Shown here piece after piece: positions 32,747 through 41,179 of a stretch of DNA of 64,000 nucleotides (position 1 is the first letter of the stretch; each line of letters starts with the position of its first letter). Below the pieces are notes generated by a model. That model saw nothing but the letters and a program-made list of their open reading frames with translations. It ran no database searches and had not been told where the DNA came from. A program made the position numbers and the translations under genes. Source of the DNA: an uncultured Nocardiaceae bacterium (GTDB lineage Bacteria > Actinomycetota > Actinomycetes > Mycobacteriales > Mycobacteriaceae). The DNA is taken from assembly GCA_936936565.1 (NCBI GenBank), contig CAKZIX010000125.1, forward strand, positions 1 through 64,000, read 5' to 3'.

Positions 32747-33009
32747 TGGCCAGCATCAGCCGTTGGCGGGCTCGGGCGCGCTGCTTCGAGCTGCGCCTCG
32801 AACCGGAACTCTTCTTCCCATTACAAGGCCAGCCCGTCGACCGCGCCGTTGTCGCCGCCTGCCGGGAATGCCTCGTCCGAACCTACTGCGCGGCAGCGGC
32901 ATTGGACAGCGGTGTCCGCTGGGGCGTGTGGGCCGGGGTGCGGCTCGGGACAGGACAGCAGCGGACCCGTGAACGACTCCAGGCGATCGCAGGGAGGGCA
33001 ACGACGTGA
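32746..33009 (+). CDS. WhiB-like iron-sulfur regulator
   Basis: An 87-aa Wbl protein. Four cysteines (residues 13, 39, 42 and 48: RCFELRLEPELFFP and CRECLVRTYC) would hold a [4Fe-4S] cluster, and GVRWGVWAGVRLG is the family's G-V-W-G turn. Actinophage Wbl proteins act on the host sigma factor RNA polymerase complex and can alter septation or superinfection. The C-terminal basic tail is short. Confidence 0.85.
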   Translation: MASISRWRARARCFELRLEPELFFPLQGQPVDRAVVAACRECLVRTYCAAAALDSGVRWGVWAGVRLGTGQQRTRERLQAIAGRATT

Positions 33010-33248
33010 CCACAACACCGCTCGATTCCGACACCACCAACTACCTCATGCGCGGAATCCTGTTGCGCGACATCGTCACCCAGTGGGGCATATACGCAGC
33101 CGGCCTGGACGTGCTCGTGCTCGAAATCGACGGCGACCACGCCATCGTCTGCATGTCGAACCTGAAAGGCCGCCAACTCACCGCCCGAATCCCCAAGCCA
33201 CACATCGCGGTCCGCGAACACGCAATGACCATCAAGGCGGCGTCATGA
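33006..33248 (+). CDS. Hypothetical phage protein, 80 aa
   Basis: GTGA overlap after the WhiB-like gene and ATGA overlap before the methylase. An N-terminal helix is followed by beta strands (LDVLVLEIDGDHAIVCMSN, GRQLTARIPKPHI). No family recognised. Confidence 0.6.
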   Translation: MTTTPLDSDTTNYLMRGILLRDIVTQWGIYAAGLDVLVLEIDGDHAIVCMSNLKGRQLTARIPKPHIAVREHAMTIKAAS

Positions 33249-34957
33249 GCGAGCTGACCATGACCGACCACTTCTGCGGCGCCGGCGGATCCTCATCCGG
33301 CGCGGCCATGGTTCCCGGCGTCGAGGTCACGGAGGCCGCGAACCACTGGCAGCTCGCGGTCGACACCCACAACACGAACCATCCCAACACCAACCACATC
33401 TGCGCCGACCTTTCGCAGATTCACCCAGCACTGTTCCGGCGTACAAACCTCGGCTGGTTCTCGCCGAGCTGCACGAAACACTCGATCGCACAAGGGAAGA
33501 AGCGTGCGGACGCGCAACCGGACCTGTTCGGTGAGGTGTTGCCTGACGCGGCGGCCGAGCGATCACGCGCAACGATGTGGGATGTCGTCAGGTTCTCGGA
33601 GTACCACCTGTACGAAGCGGTGATCGTCGAGAACGTCGTCGACGTGTACCACTGGCCGCCGTTCCGGTCGTGGCTGCTGGCGATGGAATCCCTCGGCTAC
33701 CTGCACGAGACGGTGTGGCTCAATTCGATGCACGCCCAGCTCGGCGGGCCGGGCGCGCCACAGTCTCGGGACCGCATCTACATCGTGTTCTGGCGCAAGG
33801 GAAACCGGCGCCCCGCTCTGGAACGGGTGACCCGCCCGCACGCAGAGTGCCCGGAATGCGGGCCCGTGCGCGCGATGCAGTCGTGGAAGAACCCGGACCG
33901 GCCGCAGTGGGGCCGCTACCGCAGCCAGTACATCTACCGCTGCCCGAATGTGAAGTGCCGCAACAGGATCGTGGAGCCGATCGCGCGGCCGGCGGCCGAG
34001 ATCATCGACTGGGCGCTTCCGGCGACCCGGCTCGGTGATCGGGCGAAACCGTTGGCGGACAAGACGATGGCGCGCATCCGCGCGGGAATAGACCGCTATT
34101 GGGGTCCGTTCATCACCGAACACACCCACGAATACCGGGTACGCGACATCGCACAGCCCTTGCAGACGATCCGCGCGTCGGGCAACCACTTCGGTCTGGC
34201 GATTCCCGTGGAGGGTCGCGAGGGCAAGACCGCGGTGCCGGTGGATCAACCGTTGCGGACGATGACCACCCGCAATGAGACGGGCGTCGCGTACCCGGCG
34301 TTCCTGACACAGTTCCGCGATCGGGTGCGCGATCTCGACCCGTACCGCGAGCCGTTGAACACGGTCGTCGCCGACGGCGCGAACCACGCCCTTGTGCAGG
34401 GTCCAGCATTCATCGCGGAGCTTCGCGGCGGGGGCAGCGTGGCGCGGCCGGTGACCGACCCGCTTGCCACGGTCACGGCGTCGGGCAATCACCACGGACT
34501 CGTCACGGCGGACATTCCACCGAGGTGTGAATGCGAAGGGTTCTGCCGTTGCTCTTACGCACCGTCTGCTGCGATCTATAGCGGCGCCAAGTCCGGCGCC
34601 AAGCCGCTCACAGCCGATTCCAACGTAGAGCGGCACGGGCTGATCATGCGCAACAACGGCGTTCGCGGCGGCCATCCGGCTCGACATACGACGCCGGCGA
34701 GCGAACCGGTTCGGACGGTCACGACGGCCGGCCACCAGTCGCTAATCGCCGCCGACAGCTTGCCCGTCGACCTAGACGACGTCCGGTTCCGGATGCTCGA
34801 GCCGTCCGAGATCGCCCGCGCAATGGATTTCCCTACTGGCTACACGATCCTCGGCAACCGCCGCGAGCAGGTCCGGATGAGCGGCAATGCGGTAACCCCT
34901 CCTGCCGCAAGGGATCTCGTGATGGTCGTCGCGGAATCCCTGGGGGTGGCAGCATGA
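33245..34957 (+). CDS. C5-cytosine DNA methyltransferase with variant catalytic motif
   Basis: A 570-aa 5-methylcytosine methylase. Motif I is TDHFCGAGGSSSG (residues 7-19); motif IV is SPSCTKHS with Cys76 as nucleophile, instead of the usual PPCQ; motif VI is ENVVDV (E129); motif VIII is QSRDRIYIVF; motif X is GNAVTPPAARDL near the C-terminus. A CxxC pair (CPECG...CPNVKC) may bind zinc. Between about 300 and 520 there are five degenerate repeats of the form P-L/V-x-T-[VIM]. It is a solitary phage methylase, probably protecting phage DNA from restriction. Confidence 0.88.
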   Translation: MSELTMTDHFCGAGGSSSGAAMVPGVEVTEAANHWQLAVDTHNTNHPNTNHICADLSQIHPALFRRTNLGWFSPSCTKHSIAQGKKRADAQPDLFGEVLPDAAAERSRATMWDVVRFSEYHLYEAVIVENVVDVYHWPPFRSWLLAMESLGYLHETVWLNSMHAQLGGPGAPQSRDRIYIVFWRKGNRRPALERVTRPHAECPECGPVRAMQSWKNPDRPQWGRYRSQYIYRCPNVKCRNRIVEPIARPAAEIIDWALPATRLGDRAKPLADKTMARIRAGIDRYWGPFITEHTHEYRVRDIAQPLQTIRASGNHFGLAIPVEGREGKTAVPVDQPLRTMTTRNETGVAYPAFLTQFRDRVRDLDPYREPLNTVVADGANHALVQGPAFIAELRGGGSVARPVTDPLATVTASGNHHGLVTADIPPRCECEGFCRCSYAPSAAIYSGAKSGAKPLTADSNVERHGLIMRNNGVRGGHPARHTTPASEPVRTVTTAGHQSLIAADSLPVDLDDVRFRMLEPSEIARAMDFPTGYTILGNRREQVRMSGNAVTPPAARDLVMVVAESLGVAA

Positions 34958-35934
34958 CCCGGCCACCGTGGTGTGACGACAGCAACCTGCCGCGCGTGTG
35001 GTGCGAGCACTGCGGCGGCAAGCAGCTCGGGATCTTCGACGGCATCGACGACGCCACCTACCACGCCGACGAGGGGTCGCTGTCATCGTCGGGCGCGCGC
35101 ACGATCATCAACCGATCGCCTGCCCATTTCCGGTGGGAGCGCGACCACGGCCGAAAACCCAAGAAGGCGTTCGACCTTGGCCACGCCGTGCACGGCGAGC
35201 TGCTCGGCGTCGGGCAGCCCGTGTTCGTCCTGGACCCGGAAGTGCACGGGCTCAAGGCCGACGGCACCGTCTCGGACGCCCCAGCCAATACCAAGGCATG
35301 GAAGACTGCGGTAGCCGATGCCCGCGCACGCGGCGAGGTGCCCGTGGCCATCGACGATTGGGCTGCCGTCGAGCGCATGGTCGCAGAGGCGCACGCACAC
35401 TCGACCGCGCATGCGCTGCTGTCGTCGGGGGTCGCCGAGCAATCGATCTACTGGCGCGACGAGGTAACCGGCGAGCTGCTGCGCGCGCGGCCGGACTGGA
35501 TGCGCGTCGGTCGCGGTGGCCGGCTGGTCGTCCTCGACGCCAAGACAACGAGCGATGCGAGCCCGGACGAGTTCGCGCGCTCGGCAGGCAAGTTCGGATA
35601 CCACTGCCAGCAGGCCTGGTACCTCGACGGCATCGTCGCGAACTGGGAAGCGGTCTGCGCGGCCGTCGGCGCAGATCCGACCCTGGATCCGCACGACCCC
35701 GACAAGGGCCCGCTGTTCGTGTTCCTCGTCGTCGAAGTCGACGAACCGCATCCCGTTCTCGTCGCGCAACTCGATCCCGCCGACGTAGAGCTCGGTCGCC
35801 AACTCAACCGGCGCGCCATCGACATCTACGCCGAATGCCGCCGCACCGACCAATGGCCGGCATACGGCACCGAAGTCCATCAGATCGCCCTCCCGTACTG
35901 GAACCGCAAGCAACTAGAGGAGTCCCTCTCGTGA
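34954..35934 (+). CDS. PD-(D/E)XK exonuclease (RecE/PDDEXK_1-like)
   Basis: A 326-aa nuclease. The N-terminal CEHCGGKQLG is a small zinc-like pair; SSSGARTIINRSPAHFRWER and KKAFDLGHAVHGELLG are family segments; the catalytic core is RARPDWMRV followed by LVVLDAKTTSDASP (D...DAK). QAWYLDGIV supplies the downstream Q-x-x-x-Y motif. It is coupled by 4-bp overlap to the RecT-like gene, giving an exonuclease/annealase pair for phage recombination. Confidence 0.85.
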   Translation: MTRPPWCDDSNLPRVWCEHCGGKQLGIFDGIDDATYHADEGSLSSSGARTIINRSPAHFRWERDHGRKPKKAFDLGHAVHGELLGVGQPVFVLDPEVHGLKADGTVSDAPANTKAWKTAVADARARGEVPVAIDDWAAVERMVAEAHAHSTAHALLSSGVAEQSIYWRDEVTGELLRARPDWMRVGRGGRLVVLDAKTTSDASPDEFARSAGKFGYHCQQAWYLDGIVANWEAVCAAVGADPTLDPHDPDKGPLFVFLVVEVDEPHPVLVAQLDPADVELGRQLNRRAIDIYAECRRTDQWPAYGTEVHQIALPYWNRKQLEESLS

Positions 35935-36992
35935 CCAACGAAATCGCCGTCCAACAACATTCGGAGCAGCGCGGACCGCTAACGCCAGAGCGCAGCCCTG
36001 CTGTCGCGCAGCTCATGGAGTTTTCCGACGTACTGGAGATCGCGTCGAGGTTCGCCGAGACGCTGAGCCGAACCTCGATGGCAGGCGTGAACTACCGGGG
36101 CAAGCCACAAGAGGCGCTCGGCGCGATCCTGTACGGCGCCGAACTCGGACTCAACCCTGTGCAATCGCTCCAGCAGGTGTTCACCGTGCACGGCACCCCT
36201 GCCATCTACGCCCGAACCATGGTCGCTCTCGTAATGCGCCACGGCTACCGAATCCGCACCGAATCCAGCACCGACGAGTCAGTCACGGTCGTCGGCACCG
36301 CGCCGGATGGCAGATCGGAGCCGTCCACTTGGACGATCGAGCGCGCTACGAAGGCGGGATACGTACCGGTCATCGACGAGAAGACCGGCAAGTACCGGAC
36401 CAACTCGAACGGCAAGCTCGACGGAAACATGAAGTACCTGACGGACCCGCAGGCGATGCTCTACGCCAAGGCGGCAGCGGAGGTCTGCCGCAAGCTCGCG
36501 CCAGACGTCCTGCTCGGCATCGCGAACACCGCTGAGGAACTCGAATCCGAGCCGCCGAGCAACGCCCCGGTGCGAGTGGTGTCCGAACGGGTGGCGGCCA
36601 CGGCCGCCGATCTCATCGGCGAGACCGCAACACCTCCCCCCGAGACTGGCGGCCAGGTTGGCGATGCGCCCGCGGCTGCCCCGGCCGCCGAGCCCGACAA
36701 GGCACCGGTGCGCGCCGCCGAGCGCAAGGCGACCAAGTCGCAACTGACGCGGCTGTGGACGCTGATGAGCCAGCTCGACATGACCGACAAAGACTCGTCG
36801 CTCGCCTGGATCTCCGACATCGTCAAGCGCCCAGAGGGTGACGACCTGGAATCCACCAAGGACCTGACCGCGACCGAGATCCAGTCCGTGTTCCGCGAAC
36901 TCGAAGCCGCGATGGCGAAGCGGCCGGCCCCGGCACCTGCCACCAACACCGACGGCGAGCAGGGCACGCTCACCGAAGGCGGCGACCAGTGA
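35931..36992 (+). CDS. RecT-family single-strand annealing protein
   Basis: A 353-aa protein. The RecT-like core is in the first 210 residues: EALGAILYGAELGLNPVQSL, VHGTPAIYARTMVALVMRHG and MLYAKAAAEVCRKLAPDVLLG. A P/A-rich linker (about 215-255) and a small C-terminal helical domain (KATKSQLTRLWTLMSQLDM) follow. GTG 35931 overlaps the exonuclease stop. It should anneal ends resected by the exonuclease. Confidence 0.82.
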   Translation: MTNEIAVQQHSEQRGPLTPERSPAVAQLMEFSDVLEIASRFAETLSRTSMAGVNYRGKPQEALGAILYGAELGLNPVQSLQQVFTVHGTPAIYARTMVALVMRHGYRIRTESSTDESVTVVGTAPDGRSEPSTWTIERATKAGYVPVIDEKTGKYRTNSNGKLDGNMKYLTDPQAMLYAKAAAEVCRKLAPDVLLGIANTAEELESEPPSNAPVRVVSERVAATAADLIGETATPPPETGGQVGDAPAAAPAAEPDKAPVRAAERKATKSQLTRLWTLMSQLDMTDKDSSLAWISDIVKRPEGDDLESTKDLTATEIQSVFRELEAAMAKRPAPAPATNTDGEQGTLTEGGDQ

Positions 36993-37324
36993 GCCCGCGC
37001 GAGAACGCCGCGGTCATGATCGGCGTCGTCGCCGAATTCATGAACCTGTCGGCACAAGCCGCGGACGAGAGCGACCCCGACACAGTACGCCGCGCCGACA
37101 GCATGGCCGCGGTGATGGCCACCGTCGGCAACGTGTGGGCGACCCTCGCGCTCGCCGAAGAGCAGCGCATCGCGAACCTCACCGCCATCGTCCGCAACCG
37201 ACCGGTATGCGTCGCATCCGGCACTCCCGACAGCGACAACCCTGTCATCGCCGTCGACCGGCTACTCGAAGCGTACCTACGCGCCAACAGTCAAGCCCCG
37301 CAAGAGAATCGAGACAACCGATGA
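36989..37324 (+). CDS. Hypothetical helical phage protein, 111 aa
   Basis: GTG start overlaps the RecT-like stop. The protein is mostly helical with alanine-rich stretches (ADSMAAVMATVGNVWATLALAEEQR). It is coupled by ATGA to the clamp-like gene. No family recognised. Confidence 0.55.
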   Translation: MSPRENAAVMIGVVAEFMNLSAQAADESDPDTVRRADSMAAVMATVGNVWATLALAEEQRIANLTAIVRNRPVCVASGTPDSDNPVIAVDRLLEAYLRANSQAPQENRDNR

Positions 37325-38028
37325 GCACCTATTCGATCACCGTGGGCACATCGGACATGCGCGCCGCGCTGGCATCCGCGCTCGTACACGCCTCCCAAGA
37401 CCCCGAACTACCCGACCTCATGCGCGTGCGGGTCGCGCCCGACGCCGTCAACGTCGCCGTGACCGCCACCGACCGCTACACCCTCGCTCTCGCCCTCGCA
37501 TCGCACGTCAACGACGGCAAAATCGGCGACGACGCAGAGCCCTTCGACCTGCTGCCCAACGACGTCGCCAAAATCCTCTCGATCTTCAAGGCAGGCAAGG
37601 AATCCGGCGGCGACGACCCCCAATACTGGCTTCGTCTCGACGTCACCGCCGACCACGTCACGATCACCGACGCATCCGGGCTCATCGACGGCCGCAGCTT
37701 CAAGGTGCCGCGGCTGAAGCACCAAACGGACGACACGCTGGCGGGTCTGCCGAAGCTGGTTGCCCGCGCCCACGACAGCGAACCTGCGCTCCTCGAAGAC
37801 ATGGCCGTCAACGGAAACCTGCTGGCCCGCTTCCAAACCGCCGCCAAGGCGTACCACGAGTCGCTGATCATCGAATCGCACGTCGGCACGCACGCACTGC
37901 TGATCCGGTGCGGCGAATCGTTCCTCGGGCTGCTCATGCCCGTCATCGAGACACCCGAGAAGCTCGTCGAGCGTAAGGAATGGGCCGACGGATGGTCACG
38001 CCGACTCGAAGGGGTGGGCGATGCCTGA
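37321..38028 (+). CDS. DNA sliding-clamp (DnaN)-like protein
   Basis: A 235-aa protein resembling one to two domains of the DNA polymerase III beta clamp: LMRVRVAPDAVNVAVTATDRYTLALALA is the clamp-like 'ATDRYRLA' strand-helix element (seen as VTATDRYTLALAL), and PALLEDMAVNGNLLARF resembles the third repeat. It is shorter than cellular clamps (about 370-390 aa). Function in phage replication or late transcription is inferred. Confidence 0.65.
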   Translation: MSTYSITVGTSDMRAALASALVHASQDPELPDLMRVRVAPDAVNVAVTATDRYTLALALASHVNDGKIGDDAEPFDLLPNDVAKILSIFKAGKESGGDDPQYWLRLDVTADHVTITDASGLIDGRSFKVPRLKHQTDDTLAGLPKLVARAHDSEPALLEDMAVNGNLLARFQTAAKAYHESLIIESHVGTHALLIRCGESFLGLLMPVIETPEKLVERKEWADGWSRRLEGVGDA

Positions 38029-38269
38029 CGCCGCCGAGCGAATCACGCTGACCAGCACCGGCATTCAGGTCGACGGCGTCACCCTTCCCGGCACTCTGTC
38101 GGCCGGCGCGATCGCCGGGCCGGTCGACGGCAGCGGTGAACCACCGCTGTACGCCGTCGCCGTGGCGTTCCTGACGGTTCACGAGCCAGTGATCGGGCCC
38201 GGCGTGGAGTACGACCCGAACACCGGCATCGCCACGACATCCGCCTTCTCGCGGCGGGTGACGCGATGA
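38021..38269 (+). CDS. Hypothetical phage protein, 82 aa
   Basis: ATG 38021 overlaps the clamp-like gene by 8 bp. Beta-rich start RITLTSTGIQVDGVTLPG with a possible second strand pair. No family recognised. Confidence 0.55.
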   Translation: MPDAAERITLTSTGIQVDGVTLPGTLSAGAIAGPVDGSGEPPLYAVAVAFLTVHEPVIGPGVEYDPNTGIATTSAFSRRVTR

Positions 38270-38457
38270 GCGCCGAGGACGCCGCCATCGTGGCCGGCGA
38301 CACCACGCTCGCACCCTGCGACGGGAAATGCCACGACCAGCAGGCCCGGCCGTGCAAGCGGTGCGTGTCCGACGACCTCCGGCTGTGGTGCCCGGCGTGC
38401 TCCGCGCAGGCCGACTACGAGGACGGGCGCGAGGTACCGCCGCACGGTGCCTCATGA
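38266..38457 (+). CDS. Small Cys-rich protein, 63 aa
   Basis: Six cysteines arranged as PCDGKCHDQQARPCKRCVSDD and WCPACSAQA suggest one or two zinc sites. Overlaps both neighbours by 4 bp. Function unknown. Confidence 0.55.
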   Translation: MSAEDAAIVAGDTTLAPCDGKCHDQQARPCKRCVSDDLRLWCPACSAQADYEDGREVPPHGAS

Positions 38458-38600
38458 GCCGCGCGCACGTCGTGCTGCTGCTCGCCGCGATCGCGTTCGG
38501 CGCCGCGGTGTCGGCGGTGTGCACGTTTCTCGCTGCCGGCTACACGATCGAGGTTGCCGAGCACCTGTACGCGCAGCGAGAGGTGGCGCGCCGTGGCTGA
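38454..38600 (+). CDS. 48-aa membrane protein
   Basis: One strong membrane helix (about 5-30, VVLLLAAIAFGAAVSAVC) and a short charged tail. ATGA overlap upstream; the 8-bp junction GTGGCTGA links it to the next gene. Confidence 0.5.
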   Translation: MSRAHVVLLLAAIAFGAAVSAVCTFLAAGYTIEVAEHLYAQREVARRG

Positions 38601-38802
38601 GTGGAAGGACGGCGACCGAGTCGTCGTGAAGGGCACCACCGACCCCGTCTACACGGTGATCGGACTCCAGCGCGGCCGGTACGTCGGGTTGCGGATGGAC
38701 GGGTCGCCGCGGGTGCGCACGTTCGACAAGGACGGGTACGGCGACAGCGAAATCGATTGCGCGCTGCCCGTCGACGGCCTGGAAGCGGTGGACCGTGGGT
38801 GA
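38593..38802 (+). CDS. Small beta-rich (KOW/SH3-like) protein
   Basis: A 69-aa protein, WKDGDRVVVKGTTDPVYTVIGLQ followed by GRYVGLRMDGSPRVRTFDKDG, has the pattern of a small SH3-type barrel as in 'DUF1918/KOW'-like proteins (inference). It begins at the recurrent GTGGCTGA junction. Confidence 0.5.
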   Translation: MAEWKDGDRVVVKGTTDPVYTVIGLQRGRYVGLRMDGSPRVRTFDKDGYGDSEIDCALPVDGLEAVDRG

Positions 38803-39814
38803 CAAGACCGGCATCGAATGGACCGACGCGACATGGAATCCCGTAACGGGGTGCGACAAGGTGTCGCCCGGTTGCGATCACTGTTACGCCGAGTCCATCG
38901 CGCACCGATTCGCGGGAACCCCCGCTTACCCCAATGGGTTCGGGGTGACACTACGACCAGAGCGGCTTGAGCAGCCGATCAGGTGGAAGCGCCCGCGGCG
39001 GGTGTTCGTGAACTCCATGAGCGACCTGTTTCACCCGGAGATCCCCGACGACTACATCGCACGGGTATTTGCGGTGATGGCGCTCGTGCCGCAACACACG
39101 TTCCAAGTTCTCTCGAAGCGGCATGGGCGCATGCGTTCGCTGTTGTCGTCACCCGATTTCCTTGCGGCAGTGAAGGACTGGATACCGGGGATCGTTGCTG
39201 CGCATTCGCCGCATCGCGTCTGGTTTGACGCTTGGCCCCTCCCGAACGTTTGGGTCGGCGTGAGCGCCGAGGATCAGAAGCGCGCGGATCTGCGGATCCC
39301 GAAGCTGCTTGACACCCCGGCGGCGGTGCGGTTCGTTTCCGCTGAACCACTGCTCGGGCCAATCAAGTTGCGGGACGACTGGCTCCCCACCATCTGCGGG
39401 CTGTGCAACTGCGAATACGGCTGCAACCCGCCCGCAGGCGGGCTGGACTGGTTGATCGTCGGCGGTGAGTCTGGGCCGAAAGCTCGTCCGATGCACCCGG
39501 ATTGGGCGCGATCGCTGCGCGACCAGTGCACAGCGGCCGGTGTCGCGTTCCACTTTAAGCAGTGGGGCGAGTGGGCACCCGCCCGCTGGCGCGGGCCAGA
39601 TGGCGCAACGCACGCCTTTACGGGGGGCATGTATCTGGACAAGGGCGTCGCGGTCGAAAACTTCATGCGGCTTAGCCACTCGCCGACCTCATCCGAGCGC
39701 GACGACGAGACGCCGCCTGGAGCACAGGGCATGACCCGTGTCGGCAAGAAGGTTGCCGGCCGCGAGTTGGACGGCCGGACGTGGGACGAATTTCCGGCGG
39801 TGCGGCATGGCTGA
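38795..39814 (+). CDS. DUF5131 (phage Gp37/Gp68-like) protein
   Basis: A 339-aa protein. The start TGIEWTDATWNPVTGCDKVSPGCDHCYAE is diagnostic (given here as TGIEWTDATWNP and GCDHCYAE): three cysteines C-x5-C-x2-C resemble a radical-SAM-like cluster site, and VFVNSMSDLFHP, FQVLSKRH, PNVWVGVSAEDQ, RFVSAEPLLGP and LDWLIVGGESGPKARPMHPDW follow in the family order. Enzymatic role is unproven. It is next to the nuclease and helicase-methylase genes. Confidence 0.85.
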   Translation: MGDKTGIEWTDATWNPVTGCDKVSPGCDHCYAESIAHRFAGTPAYPNGFGVTLRPERLEQPIRWKRPRRVFVNSMSDLFHPEIPDDYIARVFAVMALVPQHTFQVLSKRHGRMRSLLSSPDFLAAVKDWIPGIVAAHSPHRVWFDAWPLPNVWVGVSAEDQKRADLRIPKLLDTPAAVRFVSAEPLLGPIKLRDDWLPTICGLCNCEYGCNPPAGGLDWLIVGGESGPKARPMHPDWARSLRDQCTAAGVAFHFKQWGEWAPARWRGPDGATHAFTGGMYLDKGVAVENFMRLSHSPTSSERDDETPPGAQGMTRVGKKVAGRELDGRTWDEFPAVRHG

Positions 39815-39863
39815 GCATCGGCTGCCTTACACCGCAGCGCTGTCAGTGCTGATGCAGTATCGC

Positions 39864-41123
39864 CTATTCGCCGTGCGGTCGGTGCTCAGGGACGGCGATC
39901 GGCACCAAAGCGAGCTGGATCAGGCGCTCCGGATCGTCGAGTGCGTGGAGCACGAAGTCGTGGCGTTCGTCGGTGGCGTGCGCTCCGCGCTCAACGCAGT
40001 TGGGGTGTGCAGCGATCGCTTTTGCCGCGGCGGTAATGACCGTCGTGACCGGTTGGTCTCGAATGAACAGCAGCAGCGCACCTTTGGTGTCTCGCCAGGC
40101 GAGGTAGCGCAAGAGTTGCTTATCCAGAGCGGCCTGCACTTGGGTGGTTACCGCCTTCTTGTGGCGCCTGTCGATGATCTTGCATTCTCCGATGAAGACG
40201 TTGCGATCTTCGACACGCACGAGGATGTCGGTTTTGCCCTCGCAGTTGAAGACCTCGCCGGCAGCGTTGCCCTGAAAGCGTGCGTTGAGCCCAATCAGCA
40301 GTACGTCACGCATCATCTCCTCGTCCATGCGGGCGGCCGTCGAAGGGCTCCGCTCGAAGGCGTTCCGCATGTTCTGAAGCACCGTGAGGACTTCTTCATA
40401 GTCGCGGTCGAGCAGCACCCTGGCGTCTGGTCCATGGGTCGCGTGGTTCGGCGAATTCGGGACCAACACACGACGCTGCACCGGGACTGCTTGGGCATCG
40501 GCGTCTGGGCGTCTGCGGATGGGAAACGCCAACTGTTGCTGGACGTTCCGGTCGCTATTCAGCTTTGCGCGTCGCGCCACGATGTGGGGTCGAAATACTC
40601 CGTCCAGCGCGGCATTGAATGCGTCGATCTTCGCAGTGGCGAGGATGAGGTTGCGTTCGATGGTGGCGAGGGCTTCGTCGAAGCGCCGCTGCACTTCTGC
40701 GGCGTCAGGGCGCGGACCCTCGAACCACAACTCGATCGAGTCTCGCTTGACCTGAGCGGGCGCGACAGGATGTCCACCGCCCACCATAAGCCGGAAAAGG
40801 TACGGATGTCCGGCGATGGGGACTACCAGGGTGTACCGCGTGCCGCGCACCTCCTTTGGCCCCGCACCGAGGTTGGGGTTGCTGACCATGACTTCGATGG
40901 GCGGTCCGGGCAGGTGTGCGCGGTCCCGTTGGATCGTTGGGCGCGGCACGGTCGCTCGGTCGACGAATCTGTCGACGAGTTGGTCCTCGGACTCCACGAG
41001 CAGGTCCTGCGCTGGGCAATTGGCGATCTCGGCCTCCACCTCGCGGCGACGTTCGGCAAGCCAATCGCTGAGGTGCGTCCCGCTGAAGATGGACGGAGCA
41101 ACGGGAAGCCCGAGAAAGTTCAC
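39864..41123 (-). CDS. Antisense PD-(D/E)XK nuclease-like gene in the phage operon
   Basis: A 419-aa protein on the opposite strand to everything around it. The C-terminal third has a restriction-type nuclease core: EE at 268-269 in a helix, D299 in GKTDILVRV, E313 and K315 in VFIGECKI, then helix TTQVQAALDKQLLRYLAWRD. The N-terminal 300 residues are of unknown fold (VESEDQLVDRFVDRATVPRP...). GTG 41123 is preceded by the inverted repeat TGGGA/TCCCA. Being reversed, it needs its own promoter and is likely a lysogen-expressed accessory ('moron') gene, perhaps defence. No cognate family can be named by eye. Confidence 0.75.
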   Translation of the reverse strand: MNFLGLPVAPSIFSGTHLSDWLAERRREVEAEIANCPAQDLLVESEDQLVDRFVDRATVPRPTIQRDRAHLPGPPIEVMVSNPNLGAGPKEVRGTRYTLVVPIAGHPYLFRLMVGGGHPVAPAQVKRDSIELWFEGPRPDAAEVQRRFDEALATIERNLILATAKIDAFNAALDGVFRPHIVARRAKLNSDRNVQQQLAFPIRRRPDADAQAVPVQRRVLVPNSPNHATHGPDARVLLDRDYEEVLTVLQNMRNAFERSPSTAARMDEEMMRDVLLIGLNARFQGNAAGEVFNCEGKTDILVRVEDRNVFIGECKIIDRRHKKAVTTQVQAALDKQLLRYLAWRDTKGALLLFIRDQPVTTVITAAAKAIAAHPNCVERGAHATDERHDFVLHALDDPERLIQLALVPIAVPEHRPHGE

Positions 41124-41179
41124 TGGGACATCATCCCAGCTAGCCCGGCGTTGTTCGACCTGCCCGACGAGGCGGCGCG

